Source: Thermohalobaculum sp038524325 (GTDB taxonomy: Bacteria > Pseudomonadota > Alphaproteobacteria > Rhodobacterales > Rhodobacteraceae). From it: DNA of 64,000 nt. Every line of letters starts with the position of its first letter. The stretch's first letter is position 1. Under the pieces are notes generated by a model. It was not told where the DNA came from, did no database searches, and worked only from the letters and a program-made list of their open reading frames with translations. The stretch is taken from NCBI GenBank assembly GCA_038524325.1, contig JBCBIS010000001.1, forward strand, positions 1 through 64,000. Direction: 5' to 3'. Positions 1-7,327 of this stretch are shown here, in pieces. The position numbers were made by a program, and so were the translations under genes.

Positions 1-345
1 GTCACCGAGGCCGAACAGGAAACCGATGCCCTGTTCGAGCTCGACGACGTGGTCTGCCGCGCCGCGCAATATGACATCAAGATCAAGAAAGAAGACGGCA
101 AGCACTATGTCTTCAGCATGATCTATGACGGCCCGCTCGAGGCAGGCGAAGGCGCCCCGACCGCCGACCAGATCGCGAAGATCAACGCGATGTTGGCCGA
201 GATGCAATGCGAGATGGACGATGACGATATCGAGTTGGAAGATGGCGGAGGCTTCGAACTCGACGATGTGATCTGTGCCGAAGGCGGGCAATTCGACATT
301 GACCTCGACGCTGATTTCAACGTCATCGGTCGTCGCGCCGAGTGA
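1..345 (+). CDS. PepSY-like acidic protein, 5' truncated by window edge
   Basis: The reading frame is open from base 1, so the true start lies outside the window; about 114 residues are visible. Two copies of a short acidic pattern resembling the PepSY_2 family are seen: a segment around residues 8-30 (ELDDVVCRAAQYDIKI) and a better-preserved one at the C-terminus (ELEDGGGFELDDVICAEGGQ and on). Each copy carries one cysteine in the same position. It lies 18 bp upstream of another PepSY-like gene and just before a PQQ-associated ABC transporter, so it is probably a periplasmic accessory protein of the methanol oxidation locus. Function unknown; the family link is by pattern only. Confidence 0.7.
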   Translation, partial: VTEAEQETDALFELDDVVCRAAQYDIKIKKEDGKHYVFSMIYDGPLEAGEGAPTADQIAKINAMLAEMQCEMDDDDIELEDGGGFELDDVICAEGGQFDIDLDADFNVIGRRAE

Positions 346-363
346 CACGATGAAGGGGGTGCG

Positions 364-603
364 ATGAAGCATCTTGTGCTGGCCAGCTTGATCGCCGCCC
401 CCGCCTTTGCGCATGAGTCGGCCACCGAGGCGGAGCAGGTGGAGATCCTGAAGGCGTTGCAGGCGGAAGGCTGCGATGCCGCGGCGGAGGATATCGTCGA
501 GCATGACGGCGGCTTCGAGGTGCTGGAGGCGACTTGCGCCGATGGCCTCTATTTCGTCGTCTTGGATGGCGCCTTCACCGTCACCAAGAAAATCAAGCAG
601 TGA
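364..603 (+). CDS. Small secreted PepSY-like protein
   Basis: 79 residues with a short N-terminal signal peptide (hydrophobic residues 4-16, cleavage likely after AFA). The mature part has the PepSY-like pattern: a helix (EQVEILKALQAEGCDA) and then EDIVEHDGGFEVLEATCADGLYFVV. It contains two cysteines, possibly a disulfide. It resembles the C-terminal half of the preceding protein, so the two look like products of a duplication. Its stop codon overlaps the GTG start of the ABC ATPase gene, indicating translational coupling with the exporter. Role inferred from context: periplasmic partner of the quinoprotein system. Confidence 0.8.
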   Translation: MKHLVLASLIAAPAFAHESATEAEQVEILKALQAEGCDAAAEDIVEHDGGFEVLEATCADGLYFVVLDGAFTVTKKIKQ

Positions 604-1319
604 CAGCGCTTTCGGTCCGCGCCGTCAGTCACAGTTTCGGGCAGAGGATGGCACTGTCCGACGTTTCGCTCGAGGTGGCTGAGGGGTCTTTCACCGCACT
701 TCTCGGCGTGAACGGGGCCGGTAAGTCGACCCTGTTCAACCTGATCACCCGGCTTTACGACAATGTCACCGGTGCCATCGAGGTTTGTGGCCATGATGTC
801 CGCCGCCAGCCGCGAGACGCCCTCTCGCGCCTCGGCGTGGTGTTTCAGTCCCGTGCCCTCGACGCCAATCTGACGGTGGCGCAGAACCTCGTCTATCACG
901 GAGCGCTCCACGGTCTGACCCGGCGCGCGTGCTTGGCCAAGGGAGAGGCGCTGCTGGCTCGGGTCGGCCTTGCGGACCGGATGGGAGAGAAGGTGCGCGC
1001 CCTCTCTGGCGGGCAGGCAAGGCGGGCGGAGATTGCCCGCGCCCTGCTCCACGGCCCCCGGCTGCTGCTCTGCGACGAGGCGACCGTCGGGCTGGATGTC
1101 CAATCCCGCCGCGACATCGTGGCGGAGGTCCATGCCCTGGCCGCCGATCAGGGGGTTGGCGTGCTCTGGGCCAGCCATCTGATCGACGAGGTGGCGCTCG
1201 AGGATGATGTGGTCGTGATCCATCTCGGCCGCATCCTCGCCTCGGGAAAGGCGGCGGAGGTGGCCGGGGACCAGCCCTTATCCGAGGCGTTTCTCGCGCT
1301 CACCGGGGCCGCCGCATGA
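600..1319 (+). CDS. ABC transporter ATP-binding protein, PQQ-dependent alcohol oxidation type
   Basis: 239 residues from the GTG at 600, which overlaps the TGA of the upstream gene; the longer frame starting at 534 would run deep into that gene and has no ribosome site. Walker A GVNGAGKST (36-44), signature LSGGQ (135-139) and Walker B LLLCDE (155-160) are intact, followed by the H-loop region (ASHLIDE). It overlaps the permease gene by 4 bp. ATPases of this kind, paired with an ABC-2 permease, are regular neighbours of PQQ alcohol dehydrogenases. The substrate is unknown; a role in maturation or export for the quinoprotein system is an inference from gene neighbourhood. Confidence 0.9.
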   Translation: MTALSVRAVSHSFGQRMALSDVSLEVAEGSFTALLGVNGAGKSTLFNLITRLYDNVTGAIEVCGHDVRRQPRDALSRLGVVFQSRALDANLTVAQNLVYHGALHGLTRRACLAKGEALLARVGLADRMGEKVRALSGGQARRAEIARALLHGPRLLLCDEATVGLDVQSRRDIVAEVHALAADQGVGVLWASHLIDEVALEDDVVVIHLGRILASGKAAEVAGDQPLSEAFLALTGAAA

Positions 1320-2116
1320 CCGGCTGGGCAACCTGTGCCTGGGGGATCATCTGGCGCGAAGCGCTGCGCTTCACCCAGCAGAAGGAGCGATTTCTCTCCG
1401 CCCTGGTCCGCCCGCTGGTCTGGCTGTTCATCTTTGCCGCCGGGTTTCGCGCGGTGCTGGGCCTGTCGATCACCGAGCCCTATCAGACCTATGTCCTCTA
1501 CGAGACCTATGTGGTCCCGGGCCTCTGCGCCATGATCCAGCTGTTCAACGGCATGCAGTCGAGCCTGAGCATGGTCTATGACCGCGAGACAGGGGCGATG
1601 CGCACCCTGCTGGTCAGCCCCTATCCGCGCTGGTTCCTGCTGAGCGCAAAGCTGGTCGCCTCGGTCGCCGTCAGCCTGTTCCAGGTCTATGCGTTTCTGG
1701 CGATTGCGTATTTTTGGGGGATCGAGCCGCCGATCTGGGGCTATCTGGCCGTCCTTCCCGCGCTGATCCTCAGCGGCTTTCTGCTGGGCGCCATCGGGTT
1801 GTTCCTGTCCTCGGCGATCAAGCAGCTCGAGAACTTCGCGGGGGTGATGAACTTCGTCATCTTCCCGATGTTCTTCGCCTCCTCAGCGCTCTACCCGCTG
1901 TGGCGGCTGAACGAGAGCTCGCCGCTCTTGCATGACATCGCGTTCTTCAACCCGTTCACCCATTGTGTCGAGCTGATCCGCTTCGCCCTCTATCTACAGG
2001 TCAACGGGCTGGCGCTGGCCGTGGTCGTCGGCGGCACCTTGTTGTTTATGGGGGCCGCAATCTTTGCCTATGACCCCTCCAAGGGCATGATCACGCGCAA
2101 AGGAGGGGCACGATGA
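1316..2116 (+). CDS. ABC-2 type permease of the PQQ alcohol-oxidation exporter (PedC-like)
   Basis: 266 residues with an ABC-2 permease layout: about six hydrophobic segments (for example around residues 37-50, 115-135, 140-165, 175-195 and 235-255) and the typical cytoplasmic loop RETGAMRTLLVSPYPRWFLL between the first segments. Start ATG overlaps the ATPase stop (ATGA). It is expected to form a dimer in the inner membrane with the upstream ATPase. The permease family is well recognised next to quinoprotein alcohol dehydrogenases; the exported substrate is not known. Confidence 0.9.
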   Translation: MTGWATCAWGIIWREALRFTQQKERFLSALVRPLVWLFIFAAGFRAVLGLSITEPYQTYVLYETYVVPGLCAMIQLFNGMQSSLSMVYDRETGAMRTLLVSPYPRWFLLSAKLVASVAVSLFQVYAFLAIAYFWGIEPPIWGYLAVLPALILSGFLLGAIGLFLSSAIKQLENFAGVMNFVIFPMFFASSALYPLWRLNESSPLLHDIAFFNPFTHCVELIRFALYLQVNGLALAVVVGGTLLFMGAAIFAYDPSKGMITRKGGAR

Positions 2117-2124
2117 GGCCAGGA

Positions 2125-2331
2125 TCAGCGTCTCGCCTCGGCCACCCGGTCGCGGCCGCAGCGCCATTCGACGATGCGCCAGCCCGGATGGCCCTCGCGC
2201 CAGCGGGCAAGTTCTCCTTGCGCGCCGATCAGGCAGGCCATGGGCGACATCTCTTCATAGATGGGCAGTTCGCGCTTCTTGCAATCGATCGGCGAGGCGA
2301 TCAGACATGTGACAAAGACGAGGGTAATCAT
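2125..2331 (-). CDS. Small four-cysteine protein (68 aa), copy 1
   Basis: Start chosen at the ATG of 2331 because a strong GAGGAG ribosome site sits 7 nt upstream; the longer frame to 2499 has no such support. The 68-residue product has cysteines at 9, 17, 33 and 58 and tryptophans at 44, 51 and 56. The same pattern, at almost identical spacing, is seen in the small protein at 54870-55073 and in the first 54 residues of the metallohydrolase at 7328-8362. The N-terminus is hydrophobic (ITLVFVTCLIA) and could direct export, with cysteines forming two disulfides. It converges with the ABC permease gene. No function is assigned; association with the methanol locus is clear from context. Confidence 0.8.
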   Translation of the reverse strand: MITLVFVTCLIASPIDCKKRELPIYEEMSPMACLIGAQGELARWREGHPGWRIVEWRCGRDRVAEARR

Positions 2332-2490
2332 AGGCACGCTCCTCAAGAGTTGGAGCCGCTTTGCGGCCCGGACCCGGTCTCCACTTCCGGTGTCTCCATC
2401 CCTTGAATCGGCTTTATTGCAATGCAGCATAGGCGTGCCGATCGCGCCCGTACAAGAACCAATGAGCAGTGGAAAGGATAAGATATCATT

Positions 2491-3108
2491 ATGAAACACA
2501 AATCCGTTTCGTTTTTATACTTAATTCCGATGGTCGCATTGGGGGTGTCTGCTCAGCCCGCCCTGGCCTTCAACGACCCGAACTGGCCCTGCGCGCAGCG
2601 CAAGGTGATCCAGCTTTCGATCGGCCAGGTCTGGGCCGGACCGCTTCCGGAGGAAGGGGTGACATGGCGCGACGACCGCAAGATCTCGGCGCTTGCCCCG
2701 ATCCTGGCAGCCCGAAGAACCTCGATGGAGGAAGTGGAGAGCCGCGTCTCCGAATTCGCGGCCGTTGAGAAGGACCGCCTGCCCCTCCTCTTCTCCGCCG
2801 TTTTCGATCTGATCGAGCGCGACCGGCGCCGTCTGATCGGCGGGATTGAACGCTATGCTGAGCGGCAGCGCGGCCTCGCCGAACAAATCGACGCGGATCA
2901 ATCAGAGTTGGCCAGCCTGAAGGCGCAGACGGCCGAGGATGATTTCGACGCGCTCGATGCGATCGAGGAACGTGAGGACAAGCTGCTCTGGGACACCAGG
3001 ATCTATCAAGACCGGAACAAATCTCTCACCTATGTCTGCGAGAGCCCTGTGATTATTGAAAAACGCGCTTTTGCGATTGGTAAGGTAATCCAGGCAGCGA
3101 TGGAGTGA
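2491..3108 (+). CDS. Secreted hypothetical protein of the methanol locus
   Basis: 205 residues. The N-terminus is a clear Sec signal peptide (KHKSVSFLYLIPMVALGVSAQPALA, cleavage near residue 26). The mature protein begins FNDPNWPCAQRKV, is rich in charged helix-forming residues and probably contains a coiled coil at about 105-165. Cysteines 34 and 188 could form a disulfide. The gene stands alone between convergent and divergent units and is followed by a strong hairpin terminator. I do not recognise a named family; its place between the ABC exporter and the xox operon suggests a periplasmic accessory role. Confidence 0.75.
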   Translation: MKHKSVSFLYLIPMVALGVSAQPALAFNDPNWPCAQRKVIQLSIGQVWAGPLPEEGVTWRDDRKISALAPILAARRTSMEEVESRVSEFAAVEKDRLPLLFSAVFDLIERDRRRLIGGIERYAERQRGLAEQIDADQSELASLKAQTAEDDFDALDAIEEREDKLLWDTRIYQDRNKSLTYVCESPVIIEKRAFAIGKVIQAAME

Positions 3109-3176
3109 CGCCTTGACCAAAATCGTTTCAACCTGAATCAGGTTGAAAAAGACTTTTGGTTCAGACCCAGAGCTTT

Positions 3177-3224
3177 GAGCAAAAACCTAGGATCTGACTG
3201 GTTCAGTCAGATCCGTTTTTGCTC
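3177..3224. terminator. Bidirectional rho-independent terminator
   Basis: An 11-bp inverted repeat GGATCTGACTG / CAGTCAGATCC (190-200 and 204-214 within 3000s) is flanked by GAGCAAAAA on the left and TTTTTGCTC on the right. It can therefore end transcription from both the 2491-3108 gene and the minus-strand xox operon that converges here. A second perfect inverted repeat TTTCAACCTGA/TCAGGTTGAAA lies just upstream at 3126-3148. Confidence 0.85.
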
Positions 3225-3769
3225 TAGTGCGGCGCCCGCTCTACCGGTTCCAGAGGATACGCGGCAAAGTCCCACCCGTCGCTGCCATCCGGGTACCAGA
3301 AGACCCGTGTATAACCGTATTCCAGCGCGCGTTTCGCAGCGTTCCAGGACATCCAGCACCCGGCCAGACAAAAGAACAATACCGGATGGCCACGATCCCC
3401 CGCCGTCGCTTCCCTGAGATGGTGCCGGAAATAGGCGTCCGTCTCGGACGCGATGGCGCCATATCCCACATTCGGCAACCAGATCGCGCCCGGGATCGAG
3501 AACCGCTTCTTCTCGCGCCAGATTGTCCCCGCCGGAAGGTTGGTCGGCTTCGGCGCGCGGGGCAGAACGTCGATGAACACCACGCGATCGGTGCGCCAGA
3601 GGGCATAGGCAGCCGCATCATCCACCACGGTGGCGCCGGAGAGGGTTTCCGGCACCGGGCCGCGATAGGCGTCCATCCGGTACTCCGTCGGCTCCGCTGC
3701 AAATTCACCCGAGGTTTGCGCGCTGACCGAGGCCGCCGTAAGCAGGAGCGCGGCGAGGGCGCGTATCAC
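3224..3769 (-). CDS. PQQ-dependent catabolism-associated Cys-motif (rhodanese-like) protein
   Basis: 181 residues from the GTG at 3769, whose GTGA overlaps the xoxJ stop; the frame extends further upstream only into xoxJ. An N-terminal signal peptide (RALAALLLTAASVSAQ) precedes a rhodanese-like fold with the hallmark FFCLAGCWMSWNAAKR segment around residues 130-145. This family is known from TIGRFAM-type annotation as a PQQ-dependent catabolism-associated cysteine-Trp motif protein. It probably acts in the periplasm on the quinoprotein or cytochrome system, perhaps in redox or sulfur chemistry. Last gene of the xoxFGJ operon. Confidence 0.88.
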   Translation of the reverse strand: MIRALAALLLTAASVSAQTSGEFAAEPTEYRMDAYRGPVPETLSGATVVDDAAAYALWRTDRVVFIDVLPRAPKPTNLPAGTIWREKKRFSIPGAIWLPNVGYGAIASETDAYFRHHLREATAGDRGHPVLFFCLAGCWMSWNAAKRALEYGYTRVFWYPDGSDGWDFAAYPLEPVERAPH

Positions 3770-4584
3770 TCGACGGCTGCCTTGCCATAGGTGTCGATCA
3801 GGGGCACGCCGTACTCGGACAGAACGGCATCGATCTCGGCCTTGTTCCGGCGCAGCAGAGAGTTCAGCTTGCGCTTCCATCGGATCTCACCCTGACGCAC
3901 GCCGAGGGTGACGCGATAGAACATCCGAGGGGCGCCTTCCTCTTTCAGAAGCGGTGTGAGCGTCAGGGCCGCCTCGGCCTTTTGAGCCAGATAGCCGCCG
4001 ATGGGGCCCCAAATCACGGCCGCATCGGTCTCTCCACTGACCACGTCCTCGATCATCTTCTCGGTCGTGCTGTCATGGCGGCTATCCACCATCAGAGGAT
4101 AGGGCCGCGCCGCGCCGATCAGCCCGTTGCGCGCCATATGGGTCGCAGGTGGCGAGCCCGCGACGACCCCGATCACCCGGCCTTTCAGCCGAGGATCCGA
4201 CAAAGCCTCGATCTCCGCCAACTCGGTGTCCGCGCGGGTCACCAGAACATAGGAGCTGACATAGTAGTGGTTGGTGTTCAGCACCAATTCATGGCCCTGG
4301 GCATAGCCCATGATCACATCGCACCGGTTCGCGCGGAGCGTCTGACGCACGAAGCCGATCGCCTGCGGGAACCAAGTATACTGTACCGGAAGCTCCAGTT
4401 TGGCGGCCAAAAGCTCCGCCAGCTTATTCTCGAACCCCTCACCTGCTTTGTTGGAGAAAGGCAGGTTTGCCGGGTCGGCACAGACGCGAAACGCGCTGTT
4501 CGACACCAGATCCGAGGTATCCGTCGCCGCAGCCGGCCCCGCAAGCAGGGCCAACACGGCACCAAGCCTAACCCATGCAATCAT
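3766..4584 (-). CDS. xoxJ: XoxJ, periplasmic binding-like protein of the methanol dehydrogenase
   Basis: 272 residues starting at ATG 4584, 17 bp inside the end of the cytochrome gene; this start gives a clean signal peptide (MIAWVRLGAVLALLAGPAAA). The mature protein has the solute-binding type 3 layout (FRVCADPANLPFSNKAGEGFENKLAELLAAKL; later GETDAAVIWGPIGGYLAQ). Quinoprotein-associated proteins of this type (MoxJ/XoxJ) do not import solutes; they are thought to help activate or assemble the dehydrogenase with its cytochrome. Order xoxF-xoxG-xoxJ matches known lanthanide methanol dehydrogenase operons. Confidence 0.92.
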   Translation of the reverse strand: MIAWVRLGAVLALLAGPAAATDTSDLVSNSAFRVCADPANLPFSNKAGEGFENKLAELLAAKLELPVQYTWFPQAIGFVRQTLRANRCDVIMGYAQGHELVLNTNHYYVSSYVLVTRADTELAEIEALSDPRLKGRVIGVVAGSPPATHMARNGLIGAARPYPLMVDSRHDSTTEKMIEDVVSGETDAAVIWGPIGGYLAQKAEAALTLTPLLKEEGAPRMFYRVTLGVRQGEIRWKRKLNSLLRRNKAEIDAVLSEYGVPLIDTYGKAAVE

Positions 4585-5065
4585 TCTCGAACTGCCGCGC
4601 TGTTTCGGATTTCGGCGCTTTCTTCGCCGGGCGGCCACGCGCCACCGCGTCGGTCCCCCGGGCCTTCAGATAAACATAGATGTCGTCGAGATAGCACATC
4701 ACGTTCGCATTGGTCCCGAAGGCCGGCATCACCGAATTGCCGCCGGCCCCATCGACCTTGCGACCATTGGTGATGACGTCGACGAAATCGTAATAGTCCA
4801 TGGTAATCGCCGACTCCTTCAGAGCAGGCGCATAGGTCGACCCCTCGCCATCTGGGCCATGGCAGACATGGCACTCGGCGTGATAGCGGCGAAAGCCGGA
4901 GAAAGTGTACCAGTCGACGGTGCCGTCCTCGGCAACCTGGAAGGTAGGGATATCATCGGCGGTGAAGAATTTGCCGTCTTCCTCGTAGCTTATCGCAATG
5001 TTCTGATCTGCTGCGGCCGGCAGGGCCAGGGCCAGCGCGACCAAGGCAATCGCCCCTGTTCTCAT
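4568..5065 (-). CDS. xoxG: XoxG, c-type cytochrome electron acceptor of XoxF
   Basis: 165 residues with a signal peptide (residues 1-19, ALALPAAA). A single heme-binding motif CHVCH (65-69) and a likely axial methionine in SVMPAFG (Met113) define a class I c-type cytochrome. The C-terminal tail is basic and ends in a free cysteine (FENDCMG). It is predicted to take electrons from the PQQ of XoxF in the periplasm. It lies 150 bp downstream of xoxF, separated by a stem-loop with a U-run, and its end overlaps xoxJ. Confidence 0.93.
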   Translation of the reverse strand: MRTGAIALVALALALPAAADQNIAISYEEDGKFFTADDIPTFQVAEDGTVDWYTFSGFRRYHAECHVCHGPDGEGSTYAPALKESAITMDYYDFVDVITNGRKVDGAGGNSVMPAFGTNANVMCYLDDIYVYLKARGTDAVARGRPAKKAPKSETARQFENDCMG

Positions 5066-5129
5066 CGTCTCGCTCCCGTCAATTTTTCGCTTTCGTCTAC
5101 GATCAGCTTAGGCTGTCGCGATGTGGTGG

Positions 5130-5170
5130 CAAAGAAAATCCGGCGCCCGTGGCGATCACAGACGCCGGAT
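5130..5170 (-). terminator. Stem-loop with U-run between xoxF and xoxG
   Basis: Read on the minus strand, an 8-bp stem ATCCGGCG / CGCCGGAT (bases 170-163 and 145-138 of the 5000s) with a 17-nt loop is followed directly by TTTTCTTT. It sits in the 150-bp gap after xoxF, so it is probably a partial terminator or RNA-stabilising hairpin that makes xoxF transcript more abundant than xoxGJ. Confidence 0.6.
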
Positions 5171-5215
5171 GAGAGAAGTCTGAGAGGCGACGCAGGCGCC
5201 GCCTCTGCGCGTGAC

Positions 5216-7012
5216 TTAGTCGGGCAGGGCGAAAACGGTCAGCTGACCGCCGAGCGCAGTGTAGTTGTTGAGGCCGGCATAGCCGCCCACGGCACCCAGA
5301 CCATCGTTCGGGTTGACCAGACCGGCCGCGAGCCCGATGCCAGCCCAGCCCCCGATGCCCGAGTAAACGGCGACATATTGCTTGCCGCGGTGGCTATAGG
5401 TCATCACGTTGCCGATGATGCCCGACGGGGTTTTGAACTGATACAGTTTCTCGCCGGTATTGGCGTCGACCGCTTTCAGATACCCCTCGAGCGTGCCGTA
5501 GAACACCACATCACCCGCGGTGGCCAGGGCGCCCGACCAGACCGAGAACTCCTCGGGCAGCGACCATTTGATCTTACCCTCGGTTGCATCCCAGGCGATG
5601 AAGTTCCCCATGCCGCCATGGCTGTTCATAGCGGGATACATCGACAGGGTCGCGCCGACATAGGGCTGACCTGCGGTGTAGCTCACACGGAACGGCTCGT
5701 AGTCCATGCAGACGTGGTTGGTCGGCACATAGTGCAGACCGGTTTTCGGCGAGAACGAGGCCGGCTGCTGGTCCTTGGTGCCAAGGGCCGCGGGGCAGAT
5801 CTCGGTGGTGTTGACGTCCTCGCCATTCTGCAGGGTCGAATAGCGGGCCACGACCTCGGGACGGCCATAGGTCTCGCTTTCAGGGTCCATATCGACGCCT
5901 GTGGTCCAGTTGACCACCGGATCGAACTTCTCGGCCACCAGCAGCTCACCGGACACGCGGTCCATCGTATAGGCCAGACCGTTGCGGTCAAAGTGGACCA
6001 GAAGCTTGCGCATCTCGCCGTCGATTTCCTGATCCGAGAGGATCATTTCATTGACGCCGTCATAGTCCCACTCGTCATGCGGGGTCATCTGATAGACCCA
6101 TTTCGCCATCCCGTCATCCGGGTCGCGGGCGAAGATGGTCATCGACCATTTGTTGTCGCCCGGGCGCTGCGCCGGGTTCCAGGTCGAGGGGTTGCCCGAG
6201 CCGTAATAGAAGAGATCGGCTTCCGGATCATAGGAATACCAGCCCCAGGTGGTGCCGCCGCCGATTTTCCACTGATCGCCTTCCCAGCTGTCGAGCGAGC
6301 TGTTGGCTGGAACCGGCTTGCCATGCTCCATGGTGTTCTCATCGAACAGGATCTGGTCGTCTGGGCCAACGGAGTAGGCGCGCCATTCCTGCTCACCGGT
6401 TTCCATGTTGTAGGCGGTCACGTGACCTTGCACGCCGAATTCACCGCCCGAGATGCCGACGATGACCTTGTCTTTCACCGGCAGCACGGTGGCGGTGTTG
6501 GTCTCGCCCTTGCTCGGGTCGCCGTTCAGGACCGACCACTTCACTTTGCCGGTCTTGGCATCCAGCGCGACGACCGTGGTGTCGGCCTGGTGGAGGAAAA
6601 GCATGCCATTGGCATAGGCCGGGCCACGGTTGACCGTGTCACAGCACATCACCGGGATGACATCCGGGTCTTGCTTCGGCTCATATTTCCAGATGATCCG
6701 GCCTTCGGCATTCAGATCGAGCGCATAGACCTTGTTCGGGAACGGCGTGTGGACATACATGATGTCGCCGATCACCAGGGGGCCACCCTCGTGGCCACGC
6801 AGCACACCGGTCGAGAAGCTCCAGGCAACTTGCAGGTCGCCAACATTCTCGTTGTTGATCTGGCTGAGTTTCGAGTACCGTTGGTTGGCATAGTCGCCGG
6901 TCTGAATGACCCAGTCGTTCGGGTTCGATTGCAGCGACAACACCGAGTCATTGGCGAGCGCGGCACCGGCCACAAACGTGCTGGCCATAAGGCCAAGTAC
7001 GATGCTTCTCAT
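5216..7012 (-). CDS. xoxF: Lanthanide-dependent methanol dehydrogenase XoxF
   Basis: 598 residues, full length for the family, with a signal peptide ending near ALA20. The eight-bladed propeller carries the vicinal disulfide Cys123-Cys124, metal-site residues Glu191 and Asn274, and catalytic Asp316 in WDYDG. The second aspartate (Asp318) two residues after the catalytic one is the signature of rare-earth-binding XoxF enzymes; calcium MxaF has no acid there. The enzyme oxidises methanol (possibly also formaldehyde) in the periplasm with PQQ and a lanthanide. A good GGAGGA ribosome site precedes the ATG. No mxaF or mxaI is present in the window, so this is the methanol dehydrogenase here. Confidence 0.97.
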   Translation of the reverse strand: MRSIVLGLMASTFVAGAALANDSVLSLQSNPNDWVIQTGDYANQRYSKLSQINNENVGDLQVAWSFSTGVLRGHEGGPLVIGDIMYVHTPFPNKVYALDLNAEGRIIWKYEPKQDPDVIPVMCCDTVNRGPAYANGMLFLHQADTTVVALDAKTGKVKWSVLNGDPSKGETNTATVLPVKDKVIVGISGGEFGVQGHVTAYNMETGEQEWRAYSVGPDDQILFDENTMEHGKPVPANSSLDSWEGDQWKIGGGTTWGWYSYDPEADLFYYGSGNPSTWNPAQRPGDNKWSMTIFARDPDDGMAKWVYQMTPHDEWDYDGVNEMILSDQEIDGEMRKLLVHFDRNGLAYTMDRVSGELLVAEKFDPVVNWTTGVDMDPESETYGRPEVVARYSTLQNGEDVNTTEICPAALGTKDQQPASFSPKTGLHYVPTNHVCMDYEPFRVSYTAGQPYVGATLSMYPAMNSHGGMGNFIAWDATEGKIKWSLPEEFSVWSGALATAGDVVFYGTLEGYLKAVDANTGEKLYQFKTPSGIIGNVMTYSHRGKQYVAVYSGIGGWAGIGLAAGLVNPNDGLGAVGGYAGLNNYTALGGQLTVFALPD

Positions 7013-7327
7013 GTTTCCTCCGACATTTCGCGGGACGGTTTGGACCTAACCACCCCTTTTGTCCGTCGAGCGGTCGCTCGACCCCTCCGGACACAATGTT
7101 TGTTCGACAGCTCTTGCTGCCAGGGCTCGCGGGTCAATCGTCACACGCGAAATTTTGCTTCCCGCTTACCCATGATCAGCGTTGCGCATCCTCATACGCG
7201 TTTCAAGATCCTCTCAAAGTTTTCTTAGGAAATTTTGTGAAAAAAGATCCCACGCTTCGGCGATAAACTGCGCATCACGCAACTGCAGCACGAGATTTTG
7301 TGCGGGCGCGAGACAATACGCGCATTA
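7013..7327. other. xoxF promoter region (non-coding)
   Basis: This 315-bp gap between the metallohydrolase stop and the xoxF start has no credible gene. It is more AT-rich than its surroundings between about 7190 and 7330. It holds the xoxF ribosome site (GGAGGAA, just upstream of 7012) and an inverted repeat at 7065-7082. I could not pick a confident -35/-10 pair by eye. Confidence 0.6.
7065..7082. promoter_or_regulatory. 8-2-8 inverted repeat upstream of xoxF, possible operator
   Basis: GTCGAGCG-gt-CGCTCGAC is a perfect 8-bp inverted repeat with a 2-nt spacer, 53-70 bp upstream of the xoxF start codon. The size fits a dimeric regulator site or a 5' UTR hairpin. There is no direct evidence for a binding protein. 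Confidence 0.4.

Noticed and set aside
4400..7228. 942-codon open frame on the plus strand opposite xoxF
   Set aside because: It is antisense to xoxF, xoxG and xoxJ, whose motifs are all intact; long open antisense frames are expected at this GC content and the product has no recognisable domain.
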